A DNA stretch of 64,000 nucleotides from Mycolicibacterium parafortuitum (lineage in GTDB: Bacteria > Actinomycetota > Actinomycetes > Mycobacteriales > Mycobacteriaceae): contig NZ_AP022598.1 in NCBI RefSeq assembly GCF_010725485.1, forward strand, positions 4,960,001-5,024,000, read 5' to 3'. This document shows, in pieces, positions 34,782-42,582 of the stretch (the stretch's first letter is position 1; every line of letters starts with the position of its first letter). Below the pieces are notes generated by a model. The model was not told where the DNA came from. It saw only the letters and a list, made by a program, of their open reading frames with translations, and ran no database searches. The translations under genes were made by a program, and so were the position numbers.

Positions 34782-36016
34782 GCGGCCCGCTGCGGATCGC
34801 GCTGATCGGATCGTCTCGCTTCCCCATCCGCCAGCCGTTCGCGGGCGGGCTGGAGGCCCACGTGTGGCACCTGGCCCGTGCCCTCGCTCGGCAGGGGCAC
34901 AACGTATCCCTTTACGCCGCACCCGGTTCCGAAGTCGGCCTGGACTGCGCTTCGCTGACCGTGCGCCGCCTCGAACTGTCCGACGCCGCGCGCGCCGACG
35001 TGTCCATGCCCGCCGCGGACTTCATGTCCGAGCACCACGCCTATCTCGCGCTGATGCTGCAGCTGGCCGGGCCCGACGCCGACAGTTTCGACGTCGTGCA
35101 CAACCACAGCCTGCACTACCTGCCGGTCGCGATGGCCTCGACACTGTCCACCCCGATGCTCACCACGGTGCACACCCCACCGACGCCGTGGCTGGAATCG
35201 GCGATCCAGGCCTGCGGTGGACACGGAACCCGCTTCGCCGCCGTCTCCGAGCACACCGCCACGACGTGGGCGGCTGCCGGCGTCCCGTTCACCGTGGTGC
35301 CCAACGGAATCGACGCCCGCGGCTGGCCGCTGGGGCCGGGCGGCGACTCGGTCGTCTGGTTCGGCCGCCTCACCCCGGAGAAGGCGCCGCATCTGGCCAT
35401 CGATGCCGCCCGGATCGCCCGACGACCCATCACGCTGGCCGGACCGATCTCCGATCGGGCGTACTTCGCCGATCAGGTCGAACCCCGCCTCGGGCCCGAC
35501 GCGCGTTACGCCGGCCATCTCACGCACCGGGATCTGGCCCGTCTGGTCGGCGCCGCGGCCGTCGCGCTCGTCACCCCGGTGTGGGACGAACCGTACGGCC
35601 TCGTGGTGGCCGAGGCGATGAGCTGCGGCACGCCGGTGGTCGCGTTCGACCGCGGCGGGATCCCCGAACTGCTGTCCGAGGAATCCGGGCGGCTGGTACC
35701 GCCGGACGACGTGCACGCGCTGGCCGCCGCGATCCCCGAGGCGGCACGGCTGGCGCGGCCCGGGGTGCGGGCACACGCGCTGCGCCGCTGCTCGGCCGGC
35801 GCGATGGTCGGCGCCTACCTGTCCCTCTACCGGCAGATGATCGCTGCCAGGAGCGAAAACGCAGATGATCGGCTACTACATCCACCATCATGGCTTCGGG
35901 CATCTGGCCCGGGCCGTCAGCATCAGCGCGCACCTGCGAAGGCCCGTCACGGCACTGACGTCTCGACCTGTGCCCCAACCACATCCGTTCTCCGCGATCG
36001 TCAACCTTCCCCGTGA
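34778..36016 (+). CDS. GT4-family glycosyltransferase, second of four
   Basis: 412 residues from ATG 34778. Clear GT4 fold: the N-terminal FAGGLEAHVWHLARALARQGHNVSLYAA and HNHSLHYLP, then the donor domain with FGRLTPEKAPHLAID near residue 190, and the EX7E-type region VWDEPYGLVVAEAMSCGTPVVAFDRGGIPE near residue 270. Family members usually end soon after the YLSLYRQM helix near residue 350; here the frame runs 152 bp into the next gene and adds about 50 low-quality residues. Either a natural long overlap or a small frameshift near 35860 explains this. Confidence 0.85.
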   Translation: MSGPLRIALIGSSRFPIRQPFAGGLEAHVWHLARALARQGHNVSLYAAPGSEVGLDCASLTVRRLELSDAARADVSMPAADFMSEHHAYLALMLQLAGPDADSFDVVHNHSLHYLPVAMASTLSTPMLTTVHTPPTPWLESAIQACGGHGTRFAAVSEHTATTWAAAGVPFTVVPNGIDARGWPLGPGGDSVVWFGRLTPEKAPHLAIDAARIARRPITLAGPISDRAYFADQVEPRLGPDARYAGHLTHRDLARLVGAAAVALVTPVWDEPYGLVVAEAMSCGTPVVAFDRGGIPELLSEESGRLVPPDDVHALAAAIPEAARLARPGVRAHALRRCSAGAMVGAYLSLYRQMIAARSENADDRLLHPPSWLRASGPGRQHQRAPAKARHGTDVSTCAPTTSVLRDRQPSP

Positions 36017-36866
36017 CGACGACGCCGATCGCGTCCACGAACCGACCGCGCACGGTGGGCTGCACTGGGCACCGCACCACGATCCGGGATACAGCGCCCG
36101 CATGCACACCCTCGCCCGGTGGGTGGCCGAGGCCCGCCCCGACGTGTGCGTGGTCGACGTGTCGGTCGAGGTCGCGATCTTTCTGCGGTTGCTCGGTGTC
36201 CCGGTCGTCGTCGTGACCCAGCCCGGCGAGCGCACCGACCCGCCCCACGACGTCGTCTATCGGATCGCCGACCACATCGTCGCGTCGTGGCCGCGGGAAC
36301 TGAACACACCGCACTGGCTGCGCCCGCACGCCGGCAAGACATCCTTCGTCGGCGGGATCAGCCGCTTCGAGGGGCGCCGCCGAATCGATGACCACCACCG
36401 CGGGCCCGGCGATCTCGACGTGCTGCTGCTCGGCGGGGCGGGCGGCGGCTTCGACGCGCCGGCCCCGGAATCCGGTGCGTGCCATATCACCTGGCGGAGC
36501 CTGGGCGGCGGTTCCGGAAGCTGGGTCGAGGATCCCTGGGAGGCGATCTGCACCGCCGACGTCGTGGTCACGCACGCCGGCCAGAACAGCGTCGCCGACG
36601 TCGCTGCCGCGCGGCGCCCGGCCGTCGTGATCCCGCAGGCCCGCCCGTTCGACGAACAGCATGCCACCGCCGAGGTCCTGACCCGCCACCGGCTGGCCGT
36701 CACCGCCTCGGCGTGGCCCGCCGACGACGAGTGGCCGCGGCTGCTCGCCCGCGCCCGGGAGACGGACCCGTCCCGGTGGGAGCGATGGCAGGTCGACGGG
36801 GCCGCCGCTCGCGCCGCGGCGGCTATCGAGTCCACCGCGAAGCGCTGCCGAGGGCAGACATCATGA
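35865..36866 (+). CDS. GT28-like (MurG/UGT-type) glycosyltransferase, third of four
   Basis: 333 residues from ATG 35865. The start MIGYYIHHHGFGHLARAVSI is typical of UDP-glycosyltransferase-like/MurG-fold proteins (substrate-binding Gly/His loop). The C-terminal domain has ADVVVTHAGQNSVADVAAARRPAVVIPQARPFDEQ near residue 230, the classical HAG(Q)NS nucleotide-sugar motif. It begins inside the preceding gene (152-bp overlap) and ends overlapping the GT2 gene (ATGA). Likely adds one residue of the same glycan as its neighbours. Confidence 0.85.
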   Translation: MIGYYIHHHGFGHLARAVSISAHLRRPVTALTSRPVPQPHPFSAIVNLPRDDDADRVHEPTAHGGLHWAPHHDPGYSARMHTLARWVAEARPDVCVVDVSVEVAIFLRLLGVPVVVVTQPGERTDPPHDVVYRIADHIVASWPRELNTPHWLRPHAGKTSFVGGISRFEGRRRIDDHHRGPGDLDVLLLGGAGGGFDAPAPESGACHITWRSLGGGSGSWVEDPWEAICTADVVVTHAGQNSVADVAAARRPAVVIPQARPFDEQHATAEVLTRHRLAVTASAWPADDEWPRLLARARETDPSRWERWQVDGAAARAAAAIESTAKRCRGQTS

Positions 36867-37714
36867 GAACCGCGGTGGTGACGATCGCGCACGGCAGGCA
36901 CGACCACCTCAGCGGCCAGCTCCGGGGTCTGAGGTCAGGCACGAACCACCCCGACCTGCACGTCGTCGTCGCCCTCGACGATCCCGCGATCGCCGGGGTC
37001 ATACGCGCGCACCCCGGGTACGCCACAGGGCACGCCACCGTGATCGAATGTCCTGCCGGCGCGCATCTGCCGCTCGCCAGAGCCCGCAATATCGGCGCCG
37101 CGCACGCCCTCGAGGCGGGCGCGGACATGATCGTCTTCCTCGACGTGGACTGCATCCCGTCCCCGACGCTGGTGGCGCGCTACCGCGCCGTCGCCGCCGA
37201 CCCGCGGCACCAGGACGCGCTGCTGTGCGGGCCGGTCACCTACCTGCCACCGGCCGGACCGTCGGGGTATGACCTGGGCAGGCTCGCCGAGGCCGTCGAC
37301 CCGCACCCGGCCCGGCCGTGCCCGCCCGACGACGCCGTCCACGACACCGGTGACTATGCGCTGTTCTGGTCGCTGTCGTTCGCGCTGACCGCGCCCACCT
37401 GGCACACCGTCGGCGGATTCTGTGAGGACTACGAGGGTTACGGCGGGGAGGACACCGATTTCGCCCGCTGTGCCGAGGCCCGCGGCGTGCCGATGCGGTG
37501 GGTCGGCGGCGCGCACGCTTTCCACCAGCACCACGACGTGCAGAAGCCGCCGGTGGATCACCTCGACGACATCGTGCGCAATGCCTACGTGTTCCACCGG
37601 CGCTGGGGCCGGTGGCCGATGGAGGGCTGGCTGTCGGCGTTCGAGGAGCGCGGGCTGATCACCCGCGGTCCCGACGGGACACCGCGCCTGGTTCAGCTGA
37701 GCGGCTCCAACTGA
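36863..37714 (+). CDS. GT2-family glycosyltransferase, fourth of four
   Basis: 283 residues. GT-A fold: AVVTIAHGRHDHLSGQLRGL at the N-terminus, the DVDC (DxD-type) metal/nucleotide motif in MIVFLDVDCIPSP near residue 92, and the acceptor region GGFCEDYEGYGGEDTDFARCAEARG near residue 190, whose ED pair supplies the catalytic base. GT2 enzymes of this look make glycosidic bonds with inversion. It overlaps the end of the GT28-like gene by four bases and ends 22 bp inside a convergent small gene. Confidence 0.88.
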   Translation: MRTAVVTIAHGRHDHLSGQLRGLRSGTNHPDLHVVVALDDPAIAGVIRAHPGYATGHATVIECPAGAHLPLARARNIGAAHALEAGADMIVFLDVDCIPSPTLVARYRAVAADPRHQDALLCGPVTYLPPAGPSGYDLGRLAEAVDPHPARPCPPDDAVHDTGDYALFWSLSFALTAPTWHTVGGFCEDYEGYGGEDTDFARCAEARGVPMRWVGGAHAFHQHHDVQKPPVDHLDDIVRNAYVFHRRWGRWPMEGWLSAFEERGLITRGPDGTPRLVQLSGSN

Positions 37715-37923
37715 TCGTCGTCGAGGAATACCAACTGGCCGTCGTCGAGCGCGACCGCCCAGCGCCGGGAGCGCACGGTGTTCTGGGCATCGACGACCAC
37801 TGGTGTGCCCGCCAGGTCTCCGAAGTCCTCGACGATCTCGCCCGTTGCCGGATCGTCTCCGACGGTGCGGACCCGACAACCGACGGCCAGGCCCGTCGTG
37901 TCGTCGCCGTTCACTTGTGCCAT
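37693..37923 (-). CDS. small conserved-looking protein of unknown function
   Basis: 76 residues from ATG 37923. The sequence VGCRVRTVGDDPATGEIVEDFGDLAG and RSRRWAVALDDGQLVFLDDDQLEPL looks like a small beta-barrel (KOW/SH3-like) resembling short actinobacterial proteins encoded singly. Its last 22 bp overlap the end of the GT2 gene on the other strand. Function unknown. Confidence 0.65.
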   Translation of the reverse strand: MAQVNGDDTTGLAVGCRVRTVGDDPATGEIVEDFGDLAGTPVVVDAQNTVRSRRWAVALDDGQLVFLDDDQLEPLS

Positions 37924-38009
37924 TTCTGCACTCTATCGCCGACGGGCCCCGTTGCGGGCAAATCTGTCGGCCGCGTCCGCGCAGGCCGCGTGGCTGCCAC
38001 ACTGGACGC

Positions 38010-38588
38010 GTGACGGAGATCGGCCCCTCGCCAGGGCTGCGGGAACGCAAGAAGGCGGCCACTCGGCTCGCCATCCGGCGGGAGGCGTTCCGGCTGTTCG
38101 AGATCCAGGGCTACGCCCACACCACCGTCGAGCAGATCGCCGAGGCCGCCGAGGTCTCGGCCAGCACGTTCTACCGGTACTTCCCGGTCAAGGAAGCCGT
38201 CCTGATCTCCGACGACCACACCCAGCCGATCGTCGACGCGTTCGTGGCCGCCCCCGCGGAGCTCAGCCCGGTCGCGGCGTACCGATACGCGGTCGGGCAG
38301 GTATTCGGTGGGCTCTCGGATGCCGAGCGGGAGAACGCGATCGTCGGTCAGCGGTTGCTCTACACGGTGCCCGATGCCCGGGGGCTGATCTACAGCGAGT
38401 ACACCCGGCTGATCGATCTGGTCACCGACGCGTTGGTGCACCGGCTGGCCGCACCCACCGGCCGCACCGAACGCAGGGTGATCGCCGCCGCGATCGTCGG
38501 CGTGTTGATCGCGATGTCGGACAACAGCCCGCTACCGGGTGCGGACCTCGACCGCGCGCTGACGATTCTGGATAGCAGATTCGCTTAA
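38010..38588 (+). CDS. TetR-family transcriptional regulator
   Basis: 192 residues from GTG 38010. The HTH is at about 12-58: RERKKAATRLAIRREAFRLFEIQGYAHTTVEQIAEAAEVSASTFYRYFPVKE (cited by position), with the usual TFYRYF recognition helix. The C-terminal ligand-binding part is unspecific. It is divergent from the small gene at 37693, and its target is unknown. Confidence 0.88.
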   Translation: MTEIGPSPGLRERKKAATRLAIRREAFRLFEIQGYAHTTVEQIAEAAEVSASTFYRYFPVKEAVLISDDHTQPIVDAFVAAPAELSPVAAYRYAVGQVFGGLSDAERENAIVGQRLLYTVPDARGLIYSEYTRLIDLVTDALVHRLAAPTGRTERRVIAAAIVGVLIAMSDNSPLPGADLDRALTILDSRFA

Positions 38589-38700
38589 CGGATCGCGGCG
38601 GTTCCGATCTGTGCGAGAATGAGCACCCACTGAACCAGGTTCCGTGTTCGAGGGTTCCGGTTCGGGTTGTCGTTCAGCATTCAGCGCCAACACCACTGAC

Positions 38701-38752
38701 ATCGTCGCGCTCGCGCGACAGAAGGCATCGTCGCGCCCGCGCGAAAGAAGGC
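38701..38752. repeat. 26-bp direct tandem repeat, two copies
   Basis: atcgtcgcgctcgcgcgaca-gaaggc and a second copy with two substitutions, ending 15 bp before the response regulator start codon. It may be a duplicated binding site or simple slippage. Confidence 0.75.
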
Positions 38753-38767
38753 ACTGAAGGGATCCTC

Positions 38768-39208
38768 ATGACAGCCCCCACCCGATCGGTCGATGTCCTG
38801 CTCGTCGAAGACGACGCCGGCGATGAGCTGATCACCCGAGAAGCGTTCGAGCAGAACAAGATAGCCAACACCCTGCACGTGGCCCGCGACGGCCAGGAGG
38901 GACTGGACTTCCTGTACCGGCGCGGCGCGCACGAGACCGCGCCGCGGCCCGACCTGGTGTTGCTCGACCTGAACCTGCCCAAGTACGACGGGCGCCAGCT
39001 GCTCGAACAGATCAAGTCCGATCCGGAGCTGTGCGACATCCCGATCGTCGTGCTCACCACCTCCTCCGCCGAGGAAGACGTGCTGCGCAGCTACAAATTG
39101 CACGCGAACGCGTACGTGACCAAGCCCGTGGACCTCGATCAGTTCATGAGCGCCGTACGCCAGATCGACGAGTTCTTCGTCCAGGTGGTGCGCCTGCCCG
39201 GCCACTGA
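38768..39208 (+). CDS. stand-alone Rcp1-like response regulator receiver
   Basis: 146 residues consisting of a single receiver domain. Acidic pocket E14-D15-D16, phosphoacceptor D67 (LVLLDLNLPKYDG), T97 and K118 (YVTKPVD) are all present. The DLNLPKxDGR sequence and the extended alpha4 region mark it as the Rcp1/CheY-like type that pairs with phytochrome or other soluble histidine kinases. No output domain, and no kinase gene is nearby. Confidence 0.9.
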   Translation: MTAPTRSVDVLLVEDDAGDELITREAFEQNKIANTLHVARDGQEGLDFLYRRGAHETAPRPDLVLLDLNLPKYDGRQLLEQIKSDPELCDIPIVVLTTSSAEEDVLRSYKLHANAYVTKPVDLDQFMSAVRQIDEFFVQVVRLPGH

Positions 39209-39456
39209 GGGCTACGGAATCCGTCGCGCTCGCGGCCAAGGATTGACGTAGGCGTCATTTAGAACACTGCCGGATATCCGAAAAGTCCGGTTAGAGCCGA
39301 GTTTCGGCAATTTGTCCCAAGTGTTTCGCATGCTTCGGATTTCGTACTACTCTGGATTCCGGTTGAGCTGCCAGCCAGCGGAAGCGCCATTCGGCGCGCC
39401 CTCCTGGCGGTAGACGACCTGCGAGGCTCCTTTCCGCACTGACCGTGAAAGTGAGA

Positions 39457-39924
39457 ATGGTAGCCATCAAGACGGAACGGATCTTCAGCTCCCCCATCTC
39501 GGCCGACGACGACCAAATGCGTTGCGGCGCAGCAGTTTTCTCGGCCCGTTCGTGTTCCGATCACCGCCTCGCGGTGGCGGTGCAGGGCGAGGTGGACGCG
39601 GTCAACGGCCGAGATCTCGCACGCTACGTCGAACGGCACGCCCGGATCTCGCGGCAACTGGTGCTCGACCTGCGCGCCGTCGACTTCTTCGGAAGCCAGG
39701 GTTTCACCGCGCTGTTCTACATCAGCGTGCACTGCGCCCGCAGCGACGTGGACTGGGCGATCGTGGCCAGCCCGCCCGTGCGACGGCTGCTGGCGATCTG
39801 TGATCCGCAGTCAGAACTGCCGTTGGCCGACGATCTCGCGTCGGCGCTGGAGCGACTGGACCGGCTCGCGCATCGCCGCGCCCCGCTGGTGTGGTCGGGA
39901 CGGTCGGGCTGGCGCACCGGCTGA
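39457..39924 (+). CDS. STAS-domain protein (anti-sigma factor antagonist-like)
   Basis: 155 residues from ATG 39457; GTG 39445 is equally possible because neither has a good ribosome binding site. The STAS core is LAVAVQGEVDAVNGRDLARYVERHA followed by LVLDLRAVDFFGSQGFTALFYI (about 37-90), with a serine (S80) at the position phosphorylated in SpoIIAA-like antagonists. Such proteins sequester anti-sigma kinases of the RsbW type. No kinase gene is adjacent. The two unpaired SigF-family genes 6-7 kb upstream make a shared stress network plausible. Confidence 0.8.
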   Translation: MVAIKTERIFSSPISADDDQMRCGAAVFSARSCSDHRLAVAVQGEVDAVNGRDLARYVERHARISRQLVLDLRAVDFFGSQGFTALFYISVHCARSDVDWAIVASPPVRRLLAICDPQSELPLADDLASALERLDRLAHRRAPLVWSGRSGWRTG

Positions 39925-39943
39925 TCTTGTTTGCCGGAACCTG

Positions 39944-39968
39944 GTTTGGATGCGGCACCGGCTGGGCA
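39944..39968 (+). promoter_or_regulatory. SigF-like promoter (GTTT-N16-GGGCA)
   Basis: One mismatch from the SigF consensus at the -10 element (GGGCA for GGGTA). It lies just upstream of the lipoprotein ATG at 39981, leaving a very short leader. Confidence 0.45.
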
Positions 39969-39980
39969 ACAAGTATCCCC

Positions 39981-40259
39981 ATGACGCACGCGAAAGTTTT
40001 TCTGATGTCAGCGGTGGCGGCGATGGCTGTGCTCAGCGGCTGCTCCCAGGTCACGAACGATGGTGGCGACACCACGTGCGCCGACTTCGCCGGGGCCGAC
40101 GAGAAGAAGCAGAACGAAGCCATCACCAAGATGCTCACCGACGAAGGCAAGAACGAGCCGGCCAACGCCGAGCTGACCGGAACCCGCCTGTCGATCACCG
40201 CGTTCTGCCAGACCGTCGGCAAGCAGGACAGCACCATCAAGGAAGCCCCCCACCTGTAG
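39981..40259 (+). CDS. small HdeA-like lipoprotein
   Basis: 92 residues from ATG 39981. The signal peptide ends in the lipobox VLSGC (C21). The mature part has two cysteines (TTCADF and ITAFCQTV) framing helices, in the C-DF...D-Q...A-C pattern of the acid-stress chaperone HdeA. The relation to HdeA is by eye and tentative. Very likely exported and lipid-anchored; it may protect envelope proteins under acid or stress. Confidence 0.7.
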   Translation: MTHAKVFLMSAVAAMAVLSGCSQVTNDGGDTTCADFAGADEKKQNEAITKMLTDEGKNEPANAELTGTRLSITAFCQTVGKQDSTIKEAPHL

Positions 40260-40350
40260 ATGACGTCCGTCACAACCCGTGGGCCCCGGCGGGGTGAGCG
40301 GGTATTGGACGGTCAGCTCGAAAACCACCCACATGGCGAAAGGAAATCCG

Positions 40351-40590
40351 ATGGGCGACAGCGGACCTGAGAATGCAGTCGAAGGCGTCGTCGAAGACGT
40401 CAAGGGCAAGGCGAAGGAAGTCATCGGCATCGTGACCGACAACGACGGCCTGCGCGAAGAAGGCCGCGCCCAGCAGGACAAGGCGGAGGCCGAACGCGAC
40501 GTCGCGAAGAAGGAAGCCGAAGCCGAGGCGGCCCGCGCAGCGGCGAGTGCCGCGGAGGCCCGTCAGGAAAGCGCCGAGAGCGCCAAGTAG
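40351..40590 (+). CDS. CsbD-like stress protein
   Basis: 79 residues from ATG 40351, chosen because AAAGGA lies 5 nt upstream; ATG 40333 would add six residues. NAVEGVVEDVKGKAKEVIGIVTDNDGLREEGRAQQDKAEAERDVA is the CsbD pattern (cited by position, about 8-50), followed by an Ala/Glu/Lys coiled tail. CsbD proteins are general-stress proteins of unknown mechanism. A terminator hairpin follows 14 bp downstream. Confidence 0.85.
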   Translation: MGDSGPENAVEGVVEDVKGKAKEVIGIVTDNDGLREEGRAQQDKAEAERDVAKKEAEAEAARAAASAAEARQESAESAK

Positions 40591-40604
40591 CACAGCACCG
40601 CGAA

Positions 40605-40634
40605 TCGGGCCTCACCCTCATGGGTGGGGCCCGA
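40605..40634. terminator. hairpin terminator after the CsbD gene
   Basis: TCGGGCCTCACCC, loop TCAT, GGGTGGGGCCCGA: a 13-bp stem with one G-U pair. It separates CsbD from the riboswitch operon. Confidence 0.75.
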
Positions 40635-40669
40635 GTTCGTCGGTCCCGGACTCCGGGGTGCAGCGCGCA

Positions 40670-40845
40670 TCGGTTAAGGTCACCGTGGCCGGTCGGCCCG
40701 ACCGGCCCCGATGAGCAGGCAGGAAGCCGGTGTGAATCCGGCACGGTCCCGCCACTGTGACCGGGGAGCGAACCCCGCCACGACCACGGCGCACAGCTGG
40801 AAGGTCGGGGTGAGCGCTGATCCGGGAGTCAGGATACTGCTCTCG
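40670..40845 (+). promoter_or_regulatory. cobalamin riboswitch
   Basis: Conserved elements appear in order: GGTTAAGG near 40672, the core GCAGGCAGGAAGCCGGTG then AATCCGGCACGGTCCCGCCACTGTGA (40714-40760, cited by position), and the B12 box AGTCAGGATACTG at about 40828-40840. It lies directly upstream of the substrate-binding lipoprotein gene. Cobalamin binding should switch off the transporter operon. Confidence 0.93.
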
Positions 40846-40891
40846 TCGGCCCTCTTACTGGGACGTGGAAATCCCGGATGGAGCCGATATC

Positions 40892-41863
40892 GTGCTGTCT
40901 CGACCCTTTCGACTGACGGCAGCCCTGCTGTGTCTCATCTTCTTCGGCGCGGCGCTGACCGGGTGCGGTGCACCCGCCGGCGACGCGCCGCCCGCGGCCG
41001 CCGCGGACAACTGCGGCCGCGCGGTACACCTCGACGCCCCACCCGAGCGGGCGGTCGGCTACTTCCAGCACCCCGTCGAGTTGATGCTCGCGCTCGGCCT
41101 GCAGGACTCGATCGTGGCGACCGTCTACCCGGACAACCCGCCGCTGCCACGCTATGCCGAGGCCTACCAAACGATTCCACAGCTTTCCGACAAGGACGCG
41201 TCCTTCGAGCAGATCCTCTCGACGGCACCGGATTTCGTCTACGGCGGCTACGGCAGCGCGTTCGACGACACCGCGGGACGGTCACGACAGGCCTTCGACG
41301 ACGCCGGGATCGCCACCTACCTGAATCCGGAGTACTGCGCCACGGGCCCCATCACGATGGACCATGTGTACGCCGAGATCACGACGATCGCAGGCCTTTT
41401 CGGCGTGCCGCACCGTGCCGACGGGCTGATCCAGGAGATGCGTGCCGCGGTCGAGGCGGGGCGGGCCCCGGTCGACGGGGTCGAGCCGGCCCGGGTGTTC
41501 GTCTACGACAGCGGAGAGGACACCGCGTTCACCGCGGGCCGGCAGGGTATCGGCGACCAGATCATCCGCCTCGCAGGAGGAACCAACGTCTTCTCCGACG
41601 TCGAGGACACCTTCGCCGACGTCTCCTGGGAACAGGTGGTACAGCGCGATCCTGAGGTCATCGTGATCTACGACTACTTCGGTACCCCGTCGATCGAGGA
41701 CAAGAAGGCATTCCTGCGCAGCCGCCCCGAACTCGCGGACGTGGCGGCGATCCGCGACGACCGTTTCGCGGTGCTGACGCTGCAGGACGCGGTCCTCGGC
41801 GTGCGGGCGCCGTACGCGGTCGAAACCCTGGCCCGGCAGCTGCATCCGGACCGCTTCGCGTGA
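40892..41863 (+). CDS. cobamide/corrinoid-type ABC transporter substrate-binding lipoprotein (BtuF/FecB fold)
   Basis: 323 residues from GTG 40892 with GGAG 8 nt upstream. The signal peptide ends in lipobox LTGC (C25). The mature protein is a type-III binding protein (helical backbone): CGRAVHLDAPPERAVGYFQHPVELMLALGL, SFEQILSTAPDFVYGGY, and the C-terminal YDYFGTPSIEDKKAFLRSRPELADVAAI. This fold serves iron-siderophores and vitamin B12. The upstream cobalamin riboswitch strongly favours a corrinoid. First gene of a four-gene, fully overlapping operon. Confidence 0.88.
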   Translation: MLSRPFRLTAALLCLIFFGAALTGCGAPAGDAPPAAAADNCGRAVHLDAPPERAVGYFQHPVELMLALGLQDSIVATVYPDNPPLPRYAEAYQTIPQLSDKDASFEQILSTAPDFVYGGYGSAFDDTAGRSRQAFDDAGIATYLNPEYCATGPITMDHVYAEITTIAGLFGVPHRADGLIQEMRAAVEAGRAPVDGVEPARVFVYDSGEDTAFTAGRQGIGDQIIRLAGGTNVFSDVEDTFADVSWEQVVQRDPEVIVIYDYFGTPSIEDKKAFLRSRPELADVAAIRDDRFAVLTLQDAVLGVRAPYAVETLARQLHPDRFA

Positions 41864-42582
41864 CCGCGCCCGTTTCCTCCGGCGCCGACCGGGCACGGCG
41901 CGCGCTGAAGAAGGTCGGCATGATCGGCTCCTACTTCAGTGTCGGCGTGGGCGCCTGCGACGGCTTCGTGGTGGTCGACGAGTTCTGCGCGGCCGGGCAT
42001 CTCGACGCCGCGCTCGCGGCTGTCGCGCATCGGATCGGCAGCGACGAGGCCCGGGTCGCCGCGTCATCGCTGCAATACGAATTCGCCGAACGGCTGTGGT
42101 CGATAAGCCTCGGGTGCTGGCATCTCGACGAGGTGGTCCCCGATCTGCGCTCGCTGGTCTGTCAGGCCGCGCCCAACGGCCGGATCAGGTTCCGGATCGC
42201 CGAACCCGACGGTGTCGAGCAGGCCGGCCCGGAACCCGCCCGCATCGCGAGGTCGATCGCCGCTCAGGTGATCCCGCACCTGAACACGGTGCATCACAGG
42301 CTGCGCGCGACCACCCGCGTGGCGGACGGGCTGCTGTGGGGCAACGCGGCCACCGGGGCCGCCCTGGCCACCCGGACCCTGACGGCGCGCGACGGCGACC
42401 GGCGGGTGGGAGAGGTGGCGAAGATGTTGCTGGCCTCGCCGCCGATGGCGGGTCACCTGCACGACAGCGAGATCCTCCGGCGGCGCACCTGTTGTCTGTA
42501 CTACCGCACCGCGGCGCGCCGCACCTGTGGGGACTGTCCGCTCGCCGGATCCGTCGCCGCCAGCAGGCGCGCGCGCCGGTGA
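41860..42582 (+). CDS. FhuF-like 2Fe-2S reductase in the B12 transport operon
   Basis: 240 residues from GTG 41860, overlapping the preceding stop codon. The C-terminus has C211-C212-x10-C223-x2-C226 (CCLYYRT...TCGDCP), the unusual iron-sulfur ligand set of the FhuF ferric-siderophore reductase family. The upstream part (SLQYEFAERLWSISLGCWHL, LLWGNAATGAAL) is the FhuF alpha-helical domain. FhuF normally releases iron from siderophores in the cytoplasm. Here, under a B12 riboswitch, it could reduce the cobalt of imported cobamides; that is inference. Confidence 0.85.
   Translation: MTAPVSSGADRARRALKKVGMIGSYFSVGVGACDGFVVVDEFCAAGHLDAALAAVAHRIGSDEARVAASSLQYEFAERLWSISLGCWHLDEVVPDLRSLVCQAAPNGRIRFRIAEPDGVEQAGPEPARIARSIAAQVIPHLNTVHHRLRATTRVADGLLWGNAATGAALATRTLTARDGDRRVGEVAKMLLASPPMAGHLHDSEILRRRTCCLYYRTAARRTCGDCPLAGSVAASRRARR

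Noticed and set aside
33597..34922. 441-codon minus-strand frame opposite the first glycosyltransferase
   Set aside because: It is the mirror frame of a well-supported glycosyltransferase, has no recognisable motif and no start signal.
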